NCBI GenBank assembly: GCA_023395595.1
Contig: JAEWYO010000027.1
Span: 1-39,122, forward strand
Reading direction: 5' to 3'
Length of the DNA stretch: 39,122 nt
DNA from: Bacillota bacterium
GTDB lineage: Bacteria; Bacillota; Clostridia; Christensenellales; CAG-138
Of the stretch, positions 23,055 to 31,459 are shown piece by piece (within the stretch, counting starts at the first letter, position 1; each line of letters opens with the position of its first letter). The notes under the pieces were generated by a model. The model saw only the letters and a program-made list of their open reading frames with translations. It was not told where the DNA came from and searched no databases. The position numbers were made by a program, and so were the translations under genes.

Positions 23055-24191
23055 ATGGAGATCGAAACCTTCTGTATTCACGGAAACACCCAAAACTACG
23101 ATCACACCGGCGCTATCAGCGTGCCGATTTTTCAAAGCGCGACATTTGCGCATCCCGCCGTTGGACAAAGCACCGGCTTCGACTATTCCCGCCTGCAAAA
23201 CCCGACAAGAGAAGCTTTGGAGCAGACCGTTGCCAGATTGGAGAACGGTCTTGATGCATTGGCATTTTCTACCGGTATGGCTGCTGTTACCATGCTTATG
23301 GAGCTGTTCACGCCAGGCGATCACATCGTCGCAAGCAGCGATCTCTACGGCGGCACGCGCCGGCTCTTCGATCATGTGTCCGTCAAAAACGGGCTTACGT
23401 TTACGTTTGTCGACGCGGGCGTTGAGAACGCGCTATCATCCGCCATCCGTCCAAACACGAAAGCGATCTTTCTCGAAACGCCGACCAACCCAATGATGCA
23501 GGTTGCGGATATCGCGGCTACCGCCGTTCTTGCTAAGGCGCACGGACTGCTTCTGATCGTCGATAACACATTCCTCACACCATATTTTCAGCGTCCGCTG
23601 GAACTCGGCGCAGATGTCGTCCTCCACAGCGGAACCAAATATCTCGGCGGGCACAACGACACGCTGGCGGGTTTTCTCGTCGTCAAGGACGCCGCACTGC
23701 TTGAACGCCTCCGCTTCCTTTATAAGACAACGGGCGCGTGCCTTGCCCCATTCGACAGCTGGCTGATCCTGCGCGGCATCAAGACCCTCGCCGTGCGCAT
23801 GGAGCGGCAACAGCAGAGCGCTCTTATCATCGCCGAATGGCTGTCGCACCAGCCGAAGATTCGTCGCGTTTTTTATGCGGGATTACCGGAACATCCCGGC
23901 TACGCAATCTCCGTTCGTCAGTCGAGCGGCTTTGGCGGCATGCTCTCGTTTGAAACCGACAGTGAGGCAACCGCTCTGCGCATTCTGGAGCGCGTTCGCC
24001 TGATCGCCTTTGCCGAAAGCCTCGGCGGAGTGGAGAGCCTGATCACGTACCCCATGCTGCAAACGCATGCGGACGTGCCGAAGGAGATTCGCGAAGCAAT
24101 CGGCATCGACGAGAGGCTCCTCCGCCTCTCGGTCGGGTTGGAAGCCGTTGGCGATTTGATTGCCGATCTTCATCAGGCGATGGAGGATTGA
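23055..24191 (+). CDS. Cys/Met metabolism PLP enzyme (cystathionine gamma-synthase/gamma-lyase family)
   Basis: A 378-residue transsulfuration enzyme. PLP lysine K195 in HSGTKYLGGHND, D170 (LLIVDNTF) for the pyridine nitrogen, FDYSRLQNPTR (42-52), which supplies Tyr/Arg to the phosphate of the neighbouring subunit, and C-terminal LRLSVGLEAVGDLIADL. Sequence alone does not separate MetB, MccB/CGL or methionine gamma-lyase; the KYLGGHND form is common in clostridial members of all three. It follows the regulator by 23 bp, so the regulator probably controls its own enzymes. Likely makes or breaks cystathionine or homocysteine. Confidence 0.9.
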   Translation: MEIETFCIHGNTQNYDHTGAISVPIFQSATFAHPAVGQSTGFDYSRLQNPTREALEQTVARLENGLDALAFSTGMAAVTMLMELFTPGDHIVASSDLYGGTRRLFDHVSVKNGLTFTFVDAGVENALSSAIRPNTKAIFLETPTNPMMQVADIAATAVLAKAHGLLLIVDNTFLTPYFQRPLELGADVVLHSGTKYLGGHNDTLAGFLVVKDAALLERLRFLYKTTGACLAPFDSWLILRGIKTLAVRMERQQQSALIIAEWLSHQPKIRRVFYAGLPEHPGYAISVRQSSGFGGMLSFETDSEATALRILERVRLIAFAESLGGVESLITYPMLQTHADVPKEIREAIGIDERLLRLSVGLEAVGDLIADLHQAMED

Positions 24192-24194
24192 GCC

Positions 24195-25388
24195 GTGGCG
24201 TATGATTTTGACCGCATCATCCCCCGCCGGAATACCGACTCGCTGAAGTTCGACTATGCAAAAAAGCGAGGCAGACCGGAGGACATTCTCCCGCTCTGGG
24301 TGGCGGATATGGACTTTTCCGCTCCGCCGGAGGTGCTTTCCGCACTTCGGGAGCGTGTGGAGCACGGTATCTTCGGCTACAGCGACGCCGCTGACAGCGG
24401 CTATTTTGACGCACTAAACAGCTGGTATCAAACACGCTTTGATTACTCGTTTCAGGAACGCTGGCTCACCAAGACACCCGGTGTTGTCTATGCGCTCTGC
24501 GTTGCCATCCGCGCACTGACGCGCGAGGGCGAAGGTGTGCTGATTCAGCCGCCGGTTTATTATCCCTTCACCGAATCGGTGGTGGAAAACAACCGCGTTC
24601 TTGTTCAGAACGTGCTTGTTGAGAACAATGGTCATTACGAAATCGACTTTATTGACTTTGAACAGCAAATCATCGATCACAATGTCAAGCTTTTCCTGCT
24701 TTGCAGTCCGCATAACCCAGTTGGGCGCGTCTGGACGCGGAAAGAGCTGATCACGATGGGCGAGATCTGCCTGCAACGCGGGGTTCTGGTGCTCTCGGAC
24801 GAAATCCACGCTGACTTCGTCTATCCAAACCATCGCCATGCCGTCTTTGCTTCACTCAAGCCGGAATTTGAGGCGATGACCATCACCTGCACCGCGCCGA
24901 GCAAGACGTTTAACCTCGCAGGACTGCAAATTGCGAATATTTTCATCGCGAATGACCAGCTGCGCAAGAAGTTTCGCGTCGAAGCCAACGCCAGCGGATA
25001 CAGTCAACCGAACGTGATGGGACTCATCGCCTCCCGCGCGGCCTATGCGCACGGCGCGGCTTGGTTGGAGGAGTTGCTGGTCTATCTGCGCGGCAATCTC
25101 GATTTCCTGCGCGATTTTCTTGCCCGCGAGCTGCCGCAGATTCTCCTGATCGAGCCGGAGGGAACCTATCTTGCGTGGCTGGACTGCCGGGGCTTGCGCC
25201 TCAGCGACGCCGCATTAAACCGCTGGATTACAAGCGAGGCTAAGCTCTGGCTCGACGCGGGCACGATGTTCGGCCCCGGCGGAGAGGGATTTCAGCGGAT
25301 CAACTATGCCTGCCCGCGCGCAACGCTGGAACAAGCGCTCCTACAACTCAAATCCGCCTTTGATTCCGGTCTGCCGACCGAATCCTGA
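24195..25388 (+). CDS. patB: PatB/MalY-type C-S beta-lyase (cystathionine beta-lyase)
   Basis: A 397-residue class I/II aminotransferase-fold PLP enzyme of the MalY/PatB group. LPLWVADMDFSAPP, GIFGYSD, the SPHNPVGRVW motif (N174), D202 (LSDEIHADFVYP) and PLP lysine K237 (APSKTFNLAGL) are all present. The enzyme cleaves cystathionine or other S-substituted cysteines to release a thiol, ammonia and pyruvate. GTG start with GGAGG 8 bp upstream, 3 bp past the preceding stop, so translation is coupled. Together with the preceding gene it completes cysteine to homocysteine transsulfuration. Confidence 0.92.
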   Translation: MAYDFDRIIPRRNTDSLKFDYAKKRGRPEDILPLWVADMDFSAPPEVLSALRERVEHGIFGYSDAADSGYFDALNSWYQTRFDYSFQERWLTKTPGVVYALCVAIRALTREGEGVLIQPPVYYPFTESVVENNRVLVQNVLVENNGHYEIDFIDFEQQIIDHNVKLFLLCSPHNPVGRVWTRKELITMGEICLQRGVLVLSDEIHADFVYPNHRHAVFASLKPEFEAMTITCTAPSKTFNLAGLQIANIFIANDQLRKKFRVEANASGYSQPNVMGLIASRAAYAHGAAWLEELLVYLRGNLDFLRDFLARELPQILLIEPEGTYLAWLDCRGLRLSDAALNRWITSEAKLWLDAGTMFGPGGEGFQRINYACPRATLEQALLQLKSAFDSGLPTES

Positions 25389-25402
25389 TTGTTTCGAGGA
25401 TG

Positions 25403-25432
25403 ATGCACCCGCATAAAGCGGGTGTATTTCTT
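25403..25432 (+). terminator. Terminator of the regulator-C-S lyase operon
   Basis: ATGCACCCGC (25403-25412), loop ATAAA, GCGGGTGTAT (25418-25427), followed by TTTCTTT. It lies 14 bp past the patB stop. Confidence 0.88.
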
Positions 25433-25448
25433 TGCGCCAAAAGCGCAA

Positions 25449-25470
25449 GAAACCGCCACTCGACGGTTTC
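25449..25470 (-). terminator. Terminator candidate of metNIQ
   Basis: GAAACCG (25449-25455) pairs with CGGTTTC (25464-25470). On the minus strand it is followed by TTGCGCTTTT, a moderate U-rich tail, about 50 bp after the metQ stop. Confidence 0.6.
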
Positions 25471-25518
25471 CTGCTGTTAGAGGATTGAATTTGGGTACGG
25501 GGGTTGGGTTGGGAACGC

Positions 25519-26415
25519 TTAGAAAACCGGGACGACCGCGCCGCCGAACGTTTCCGTAATAAACGTGCGTACTTCTTCGCTGGTGAAGGCGGCTGCGAGT
25601 GCTTTGAGTTCGGGGCGGGTTTCATCCCCGCTGCGCACGACAAGCGTGTTTGCAAACGTCGTTGCGGCAACGGAGTCCGCGGCCTCGCTGGCAAGCGCGT
25701 CGGTCGCGGCGTTGAGGCCGGCTTCGATGGCGTAGTTGCCGTTGATGACTGCGATGTCCACATCCTGCAGAGAACGGGCGAGCTGCGCCGCTTCGATCTC
25801 CACGATCTTGAGGTTCTTCGGATTTTCCACGATGTCGTTGACCGTCGCCTTGATGCCGACGTCCTTTGTAAGCTTGATCAGGCCCTGCGCCTCAAGCAGC
25901 AGCAGTGCGCGCGCTTCGTTGGTTGCATCGTTCGGGACTGCTACCTGCGCGCCGTCCGCAAGCTCGGCAAGCGTCTTGGTTTTGCCGGCGTAGATGCCCA
26001 GCGGCTCAAAATGTACGGCGACAAGAGAGATGAGGCTGGTGCCATTCTCGGCGTTGTACTGGTCAAGGTAGGGCTGGTGTTGGAAGTAGTTCGCGTCCAG
26101 ATCGCCCGCTGCAAGCGCAACATTGGGCTGCACATAGTCGGTGTATTCCACGATCTCCAGAGTGAAGTTCTGCGCGGCAAGCAGCTCCTTCGCGACGGCG
26201 AGAATCTGCGCGTGCGGCGTCGGGGATGCGCCAACCTTGAGTACGACGGGTGCGGCGGTAGCAGCGTCGGTTGCAACCGCGGCTGCGTCTGCACTCGGAG
26301 TTGCGGTTGCTTCCGCTGTCGCGGTGGCTTCAGCCGCAACGGCAGGCGCTGCGCAAGCGGTGAAGAGCGAGAGGGTGAGAATCAGGGCAAACAAAACTGC
26401 AAGTGTCTTTTTCAT
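25519..26415 (-). CDS. metQ: MetQ/NlpA family substrate-binding lipoprotein
   Basis: A 298-residue lipoprotein with signal MKKTLAVLFALILTLSLF and lipobox FTAC (Cys 21), then an Ala/Thr/Glu-rich linker to about residue 57. The mature domain carries LKVGASPTPHAQILAVAKELL, DANYFQHQPYLDQYN and VAVPNDATNEARALLLL, all standard for methionine-binding NlpA proteins. It captures methionine (or cystine/other S-amino acids in some relatives) for MetNI. Its ATG overlaps the metI stop (ATGA), with GGAG upstream. Confidence 0.93.
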   Translation of the reverse strand: MKKTLAVLFALILTLSLFTACAAPAVAAEATATAEATATPSADAAAVATDAATAAPVVLKVGASPTPHAQILAVAKELLAAQNFTLEIVEYTDYVQPNVALAAGDLDANYFQHQPYLDQYNAENGTSLISLVAVHFEPLGIYAGKTKTLAELADGAQVAVPNDATNEARALLLLEAQGLIKLTKDVGIKATVNDIVENPKNLKIVEIEAAQLARSLQDVDIAVINGNYAIEAGLNAATDALASEAADSVAATTFANTLVVRSGDETRPELKALAAAFTSEEVRTFITETFGGAVVPVF

Positions 26416-27128
26416 GTCGTTACTCCTTCGGTACTTTGACCGTTTCTTATTTGAATCTTTTTTGATTTTGAAATTCGTTTATCGAGCGTTCTGGCAATCC
26501 ACATCCCCGTTTCCTGCATCAGCTGCACCAGCAGCACGAGAAGTGCGACAGTGATCAGCATGATTTCTGTTTCGTAGCGATAGTAGCCGTATCGAATCGC
26601 GATATCCCCCAGCCCGCCGCCGCCGACAATGCCGGCCATTGCGGAATAGCTCAGGATCGAAGTCACCGCGATTGCGCTGCCGACGATGAGCGACGGCTTT
26701 GCTTCCGGCAGCAACACCTTCCAGACGATCTGGGCAAGACTTGCCCCCATGGATTGTGCCGCCTCCACCACGCCGCGATCGACCTCTTTTACCGAGGACT
26801 CGACCAACCGCGCGAGGAACGGCGCCGCCGCAATCACCAGCGGAACAATTGTCGCGGTAGAACCGAGCGTTGTCCCGACGATCTTTCTCGTCAGCGGCTG
26901 CAACGCGATGAGCAAAATCAGAAATGGAACGGAGCGCAGGAGGTTCACGAGGATACCGAGCGTACGATTGATTACGGGCCTCGGTGCGATTCCCTCCTGA
27001 TCGGTCACCACGAGCGCAATGCCGAGCGGAAGCCCGAGCAGATACGCAAAAAACGTGGATACCAGCGTCATGTAGAGCGTTTCGAGGATACCTTTTCCGA
27101 TCATATTCCAAACAACAGGCGTCAACAT
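26412..27128 (-). CDS. metI: Methionine ABC transporter permease MetI
   Basis: A 238-residue permease with about five helices, the EAA-type motif EAAQSMGASLAQIVWKVLLPEAKPSL and SAMAGIVGGGGLGDIAIRYGYYRY, diagnostic of MetI. The ATG overlaps the end of metN by 7 bp, with GGAGG upstream. Confidence 0.95.
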   Translation of the reverse strand: MLTPVVWNMIGKGILETLYMTLVSTFFAYLLGLPLGIALVVTDQEGIAPRPVINRTLGILVNLLRSVPFLILLIALQPLTRKIVGTTLGSTATIVPLVIAAAPFLARLVESSVKEVDRGVVEAAQSMGASLAQIVWKVLLPEAKPSLIVGSAIAVTSILSYSAMAGIVGGGGLGDIAIRYGYYRYETEIMLITVALLVLLVQLMQETGMWIARTLDKRISKSKKIQIRNGQSTEGVTT

Positions 27129-28129
27129 GCGTTTGCCTCCTCCACCGTCAGCCCGCGCGAGCGCAGATAGGAAATCATCCTGCCCGCTGTGTCCGCAGAT
27201 TCCGGCAGCTGGAGAACCATCTGCCCGTATGCCTGACCTTCGATATCCTTCGTGTCCGCAAAGAGTATATTCACCGGTTGTGAAACCTCCAGCACCATAT
27301 TGGCGATGACTGGCTCAAAGGAGGAGTTGCCGTTGAATACCACACGGTATGCCCGGCCTTTGGCCGTTTTCGTCTCCGCAGCGCCATCTGGATAGATGAG
27401 CCGCCGCGCCGCCGCCGATTTCGGGTTTGCGAACACATCGCTCACACGCCCGATTTCCACAACCCGGCTGTTGTCCAGGATTGCAACGCGATGGCACACC
27501 TGCTCGATCACGCGCATTTCATGCGTGATCACGACAATCGTAATGCCAAGGCGTTTGTTGAGATCCTTGAGCAGTGCCAGAACATCCCGCGTGGTTGCCG
27601 GATCGAGTGCGCTGGTCGCCTCGTCACAAAGCAAAACCTTTGCGTCGGTGGCAAGCGCTCGCGCAATCGCCACCCTCTGGCGTTGTCCGCCCGACAACTG
27701 CGCGGGGTATGCCCCGGCCTTGTCGGAGATTCCTACCAGTTCCAATAATTCCAGCGCGCGTTTCTTCGCGTCCGCCTTCTCCACGCCTGCCAACTCCATC
27801 GGAAAGCAGACGTTTTGCAGCGCGGTCCGCTGCATGAGAAGGTTGAATTGCTGAAAGATCATGCCGATGGATCGGCGAACACGATACAACTCCCATTTGG
27901 GTAGTTTGGTGAGGTCGCGTCCGTCCAACAGCACCGACCCGCTGGTAGGCTGCTCAAGGATGTTCATACATCGAATCAGCGTGCTTTTTCCTGCTCCGCT
28001 CATACCGATGATGCCGAAGATTTCGCCCTGCTCAATGGTCAGGGACACATCTTCCAGCGCGGTCACTGTGCCAGATGCGCTCGCAAACGTCTTATTCAGG
28101 TGCTCGATCTGAATCAATGGTTGGGACAC
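27122..28129 (-). CDS. metN: Methionine ABC transporter ATP-binding protein MetN
   Basis: A 335-residue ATPase with Walker A GMSGAGKST, Q-loop QQFNLL, signature LSGGQRQRVAIARAL and Walker B VLLCDEATSALDP, then a C-terminal NIL domain (about 255-335; VVFNGNSSFEPVIANM) that senses methionine and inhibits transport. GTG at 28129 is preferred because AGGGGG lies about 7 bp upstream; frames from ATG at 28153 or 28177 would begin within or next to the terminator hairpin and lack ribosome sites. Confidence 0.93.
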   Translation of the reverse strand: MSQPLIQIEHLNKTFASASGTVTALEDVSLTIEQGEIFGIIGMSGAGKSTLIRCMNILEQPTSGSVLLDGRDLTKLPKWELYRVRRSIGMIFQQFNLLMQRTALQNVCFPMELAGVEKADAKKRALELLELVGISDKAGAYPAQLSGGQRQRVAIARALATDAKVLLCDEATSALDPATTRDVLALLKDLNKRLGITIVVITHEMRVIEQVCHRVAILDNSRVVEIGRVSDVFANPKSAAARRLIYPDGAAETKTAKGRAYRVVFNGNSSFEPVIANMVLEVSQPVNILFADTKDIEGQAYGQMVLQLPESADTAGRMISYLRSRGLTVEEANAC

Positions 28130-28160
28130 GATTTCACCCCCTTTTTTGCTCATTTTGGGC

Positions 28161-28188
28161 AAAAATACGCCGCGCAAAACGCGCGGCG
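28161..28188 (-). terminator. Terminator/attenuator between cysK and metN
   Basis: On the minus strand: CGCCGCGC, loop GTTTT, GCGCGGCG, then TATTTTT (T-run at 28161-28165). A strong intrinsic terminator about 100 bp past cysK and only 32 bp before the metN GTG. No convincing separate promoter was seen for metNIQ, so readthrough here may set its expression. Confidence 0.88.
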
Positions 28189-28286
28189 CATTCGCTTCTT
28201 CATCGAAGTCTTACTCGTAGACTTTTCGGAGTCTTAATCCAAGTCTTGATTGCCGTCCAGACAACTGACTTTTTGAAATTTTTTTC

Positions 28287-29225
28287 TTACGCCAGGTCAG
28301 CAAACAACGCGGTGGAAAGATAACGTTCGCCCGTATCTGGCAGGATGACCACAATGGTCTTGCCCGCGTTTTCGGGGCGCTTGGCAAGCTGCGTTGCAGC
28401 CCAAGCGGCGGCTCCGCTGGAGATGCCGACGAGCAGGCCCTCTTCTTTCGCGATTTCACGGCCGGTCGCAAATGCATCCTCGTTCTTGACCGTGATGATC
28501 TCGTCAAACACGGAGGTGTTCAGTACGGCGGGCACGAAGCCGGGCCCGATGCCCTGAATCTTGTGCGGGCCGGGACGGCCTTCGGACAGCACCGGAGAAT
28601 CGGCAGGCTCAACCACGACGACCTTGAGGTTCGGGTTTTTGCTCTTGAGATATTCGCCCGCGCCGGTCACGGTTCCGCCCGTGCCTGCGCCGGAGACGAA
28701 GATATCAACCTTGCCGTCGGTGTCTTCCCAGATTTCGGGGCCGGTGGTCGCCTTGTGAACCGCGGGGTTGGCGGGGTTCGTAAACTGGCCGGGGATAAAC
28801 GAATTCGGGATTTCCGCCGCGAGCTCTTCGGCTCTTGCGATTGCGCCCTTCATGCCCTTGGAGCCTTCCGTGAGGACGATCTCCGCGCCGTATGCTTTCA
28901 TGAGGATTCTGCGTTCCACGCTGAACGTCTCCGGCATGGTCAGAATGATGCGATACCCGCGCGCCGCCGCAACGGAAGCAAGGCCGATGCCGGTGTTGCC
29001 GCTGGTGGGCTCAATGATCACGCTGCCCTCTTTGAGCTTGCCGCTCTTTTCCGCGTCCTCAATCATCGCAAGCGCGATGCGATCCTTCACGCTGCCGGCG
29101 GGGTTGAAGTATTCCAGTTTGCCGACGATCTTCGCCTTCAGGTCGTTTTTCTCTTCATAATTGGAGAGCTCCAAAAGCGGGGTCTTTCCAATCAGTTCCG
29201 TCAGACTCTTCGAAATCTTTGCCAT
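28287..29225 (-). CDS. cysK: Cysteine synthase (O-acetylserine sulfhydrylase)
   Basis: A 312-residue CysK of usual length. PLP lysine K47 (GSVKDR), PTSGNTG (73-79), GAGTGGT phosphate loop, GISSGAA and PDTGERYLST are intact. It makes cysteine from O-acetylserine and sulfide. In Bacillus and Staphylococcus, CysK also binds CymR and reports O-acetylserine level, so this unfused copy is the better candidate for such a partner here. An excellent promoter and operator lie immediately upstream. The ribosome site (GAGAG) is modest. Confidence 0.96.
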   Translation of the reverse strand: MAKISKSLTELIGKTPLLELSNYEEKNDLKAKIVGKLEYFNPAGSVKDRIALAMIEDAEKSGKLKEGSVIIEPTSGNTGIGLASVAAARGYRIILTMPETFSVERRILMKAYGAEIVLTEGSKGMKGAIARAEELAAEIPNSFIPGQFTNPANPAVHKATTGPEIWEDTDGKVDIFVSGAGTGGTVTGAGEYLKSKNPNLKVVVVEPADSPVLSEGRPGPHKIQGIGPGFVPAVLNTSVFDEIITVKNEDAFATGREIAKEEGLLVGISSGAAAWAATQLAKRPENAGKTIVVILPDTGERYLSTALFADLA

Positions 29226-29243
29226 AGCGGGCTCTCATTTATT

Positions 29244-29267
29244 GCATATATGTTTTATATGTTTTAT
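29244..29267 (-). promoter_or_regulatory. Operator upstream of cysK (reference copy)
   Basis: Contains CATATATGTTTTATATG (29245-29261), a perfect CATATA-N5-TATATG repeat, preceded by TTG and followed by TTTTAT. It starts 7 bp downstream of the -10 and ends 18 bp before the cysK ATG. Confidence 0.85.
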
Positions 29268-29274
29268 TGTGTAT

Positions 29275-29303
29275 AGAATACTACTTTACTCGGGTATTGT
29301 CAA
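29275..29303 (-). promoter_or_regulatory. Sigma-A promoter of cysK
   Basis: On the minus strand: TTGACA (29298-29303), 17-bp spacer, TATTCT (29275-29280). The leader is about 40 nt and contains the operator. Confidence 0.88.
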
Positions 29304-29350
29304 GCTACTTTTTTGTGGCTTTTGAGAATAGTACGAAAGCAGGCATAAAT

Positions 29351-29366
29351 CCTCGGAAACCCGAAG
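29351..29366 (-). terminator. Weak terminator candidate after the HD gene
   Basis: CCTCGG (29351-29356) and CCGAAG (29361-29366) form a 6-bp stem with one G-U pair on the minus strand, followed by ATTTAT. It directly follows the stop codon of the HD-domain gene. Confidence 0.35.
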
Positions 29367-29367
29367 C

Positions 29368-29934
29368 TCAATCGACCGCGCCGCTCGTGCGCATGGCGAG
29401 GATGGTGCGCTCGATCAGATACGGCAACTCACAGCCAAGAAAATCCGCGCCGCGCTCGATCACCTCGCGTGAACAACCCGCCGCAAACTTGTGATCCTTA
29501 TACTTTTTCAAAACAGACTTCGCTTCCAGATCCTGCACGCTCTTACTCGGCCGCATAATCGCCACCGCGCCGATGAGCCCGCTGAGTTCGTCCGCCGCAT
29601 ATAAAACGCGTTCCATCTCGTGCTCCGGCTTGATGTCCACCGTGATGGCGTAGCCGTGGCTCGCGGTTGCGCGAATCGTCCGCTCATCCACGCCGTGCTC
29701 ATGCATAAGCTCCTGTTGCTTGACGCAGTGCTCCTCGGGAAACTGCTCAAAGTCCAAATCGTGCAGCAAGCCCACATTCGCCCAGAAATCCGATTCTTCA
29801 CCGTAACCTAGATCGTTTGCAAACCAACGCATCACGTCCTCCATGATGCGCGCGTGCTTGAGGTGGAATTCGCCTTCGTTATACAGCGTCAGGAGCGACC
29901 ATGCCTGCTCCCGCGTTAGTTGCTTCTGTTCCAT
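29368..29934 (-). CDS. HD domain metal-dependent phosphohydrolase
   Basis: A 188-residue HDIG-type HD protein. H24/H27 area (FHLKHARIMEDVM), LLHDLDFEQFP (H-D pair), ASHGYAI and AADELSGLIGAV give the H...HD...H...D pattern. The family includes nucleotide and small phosphate hydrolases, and the substrate is not predictable. Third gene of the CMD-SDR-HD unit, 17 bp after the SDR. Close relatives appear widely in Clostridia as stand-alone hydrolases. Confidence in the fold is high and in the role low. Confidence 0.85.
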   Translation of the reverse strand: MEQKQLTREQAWSLLTLYNEGEFHLKHARIMEDVMRWFANDLGYGEESDFWANVGLLHDLDFEQFPEEHCVKQQELMHEHGVDERTIRATASHGYAITVDIKPEHEMERVLYAADELSGLIGAVAIMRPSKSVQDLEAKSVLKKYKDHKFAAGCSREVIERGADFLGCELPYLIERTILAMRTSGAVD

Positions 29935-29951
29935 TTGTTAATCCAGCTCTC

Positions 29952-30755
29952 TTAACGACTCAATAATCCCGCGTCCAGCGTAAACTGAGCGCCCGTTGCA
30001 AAGCGCGCGCGTTCACTCGCCAGATACAGCACCAGCTCGGCAACGTCCTCCGCCTCGATCCACGGAACGGGCAGCAGGTTTCCCGCCGATCGCTCGGCAA
30101 TCTCAATCGGCGTTGCCCCTTCCATCGCGGCGAGCCCGTCGTTCATCGGCGTGTTCACGCCCGTCGGGTGGATGCTGACCACACGGATATTGTACGGCGC
30201 AAGCTCGATCGCCCACGCCTTGGTGAGCCCGGTGAGTCCCCACTTGGAGGCGACATAGTGCGAAAGGCGATTCCCACCGCGCAGGCCCATGACGGAGGAG
30301 TTGTTGATGATGACGCCGCTCTTTGCCGCCTTCATGTGCGGCGCGACGCGGCGGGTCACGTTGAACGGGCCTTTGAGGTTGATGTCGATCATAGCGTTCC
30401 ATTCATCGTCCGTCATGGTGTCCACCTCGGCATAGGCGCAAATGCCGGCGTTGTTGAAGAGGATGTCGATTTTCCCGAACGCCTGAATCGCCGCATCCAC
30501 CGCCGCCGAAACGGCAGCGTCGTCCCGCACATCACCAACAGTCACGACCGCCTTGCGTCCGAGCGCGCGAATCTCATTCGCCAGCGTATCGAGTTCCTCG
30601 CTCGTGCCGAACTCGTAGGCGGGGTATTCAATCTTCTTTGCCACGTCAAACAGCACGAGATCCGCGCCCTCTTTCGCCAGCGCGATCGCGGTTGCGCGGC
30701 CTTGGCCGTGCGCAGCGCCAGTAATAAAGGCAACCTTATTTGAAAATTCAGCCAT
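29952..30755 (-). CDS. SDR family oxidoreductase resembling the mycofactocin-coupled subfamily
   Basis: A 267-residue SDR with TGAAHGQGR (12-20), NNAG (101-104), S154 and Y167/K171 (YVASK). GQGR and the insertion after beta-2 (FDVAKKIEYPAYEFGTSEELDTL, about 36-57) are typical of the subfamily called mycofactocin-coupled SDRs, which keep a tightly bound NAD. D37 supports NAD use. No mycofactocin genes are visible in the window, so only the sequence resemblance is claimed. GGAG lies 7 bp before the ATG; 31 bp after the CMD gene. Confidence 0.88.
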   Translation of the reverse strand: MAEFSNKVAFITGAAHGQGRATAIALAKEGADLVLFDVAKKIEYPAYEFGTSEELDTLANEIRALGRKAVVTVGDVRDDAAVSAAVDAAIQAFGKIDILFNNAGICAYAEVDTMTDDEWNAMIDINLKGPFNVTRRVAPHMKAAKSGVIINNSSVMGLRGGNRLSHYVASKWGLTGLTKAWAIELAPYNIRVVSIHPTGVNTPMNDGLAAMEGATPIEIAERSAGNLLPVPWIEAEDVAELVLYLASERARFATGAQFTLDAGLLSR

Positions 30756-30786
30756 ATTTCTTCTCCTTCAACTGATCGTTTTGTGA

Positions 30787-31314
30787 TTACTCCGGCTTGC
30801 GGTAGGCATACAGCAGCTCGTCGAGCGGAACCTTCGCCACCGTGTTAAACAAATTCGTCGCCGCCATGATTCCTGCAAAGGCGATCAGAAGCGTAATCTG
30901 CTCATCCGTAAACCGCACCTTGAGCGAAGTATAAATCCCTTGGGAAATATGATGCGGGTCATGGCTGATCGCGTGGCCGAAGTCCATGAGCAGACGCTCT
31001 GTCTCGTTGAGCTTGGGATCGTCCGGGTTTTCACCGGAGTCGATCAAAATCTTTCGAAAGAACGTAGAGCAGATCAGGCAGTCATTTTCACTCGAAATCG
31101 CGTAGGAAAACAGCGAAACCGCGCGCTCGCTGATCACGGGAACCAGCTCGTCCTTGAGTGTGTACCACTCCATATAAGCGCGAAAGCTCGGCGGATGGTT
31201 GAGCAGCGTGCGCTTCATGTTGGTGATTCGCCCATGCTTTTGAATCTGATCGTCATACTCCCTGCGAACAAGCGCATCACTGTTTTCGTACTCCGTCATC
31301 GGCAAGTAACTCAT
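30787..31314 (-). CDS. Carboxymuconolactone decarboxylase/AhpD-like protein with CxxC
   Basis: A 175-residue helical CMD-family protein. The redox motif CLIC lies at about residues 82-85 (ENDCLICSTFFRK), matching AhpD-type CxxC with a downstream hydrophobic helix, so a thiol-peroxidase or disulfide reductase role is possible. ATG at 31314 (MSYLPMTEYEN) has GGAGG 7 bp upstream; the frame opens at 31344 without a ribosome site. First gene of CMD-SDR-HD, diverging from the MFS transporter. A CMD-like domain also occurs in the fusion at 1618-2748, but that one lacks the cysteines. Confidence 0.87.
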   Translation of the reverse strand: MSYLPMTEYENSDALVRREYDDQIQKHGRITNMKRTLLNHPPSFRAYMEWYTLKDELVPVISERAVSLFSYAISSENDCLICSTFFRKILIDSGENPDDPKLNETERLLMDFGHAISHDPHHISQGIYTSLKVRFTDEQITLLIAFAGIMAATNLFNTVAKVPLDELLYAYRKPE

Positions 31315-31341
31315 CCAGACGCCTCCATTTCCTATCGATTG

Positions 31342-31358
31342 CATGAATTCATATTTAG
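31342..31358 (-). promoter_or_regulatory. Weak operator-like site upstream of the CMD operon
   Basis: TTGCATGAATTCATAT (31339-31354) keeps the TTGCAT start of the operator and a local GAATTC palindrome, but the second half-site is not conserved. It lies between the -10 and the ribosome site of the CMD gene. Confidence 0.35.
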
Positions 31359-31367
31359 TTGATCTGT

Positions 31368-31396
31368 ATTCTATGTATTTGCGGATGGGTTGTCAA
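31368..31396 (-). promoter_or_regulatory. Sigma-A promoter of the CMD-SDR-HD operon
   Basis: On the minus strand: TTGACA (31391-31396), 17-bp spacer, TAGAAT (31368-31373). The -35 boxes of this and the divergent MFS promoter are about 27 bp apart. Confidence 0.85.
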
Positions 31397-31422
31397 GCGG
31401 CATTTCAATGCGTTTGTTTTGC

Positions 31423-31451
31423 TTGACAGCCAGGCATGCGTGAATTATTAT
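31423..31451 (+). promoter_or_regulatory. Sigma-A promoter of the MFS transporter gene
   Basis: TTGACA (31423-31428), 17-bp spacer, TATTAT (31446-31451). Confidence 0.83.
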
Positions 31452-31459
31452 ATTCTAAA

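Noticed and set aside
28130..28286. SAM riboswitch or T-box in front of metNIQ
   Set aside because: The gap is only 157 bp and shows neither the S-box core nor the T-box sequence; only a plain intrinsic terminator is clear.
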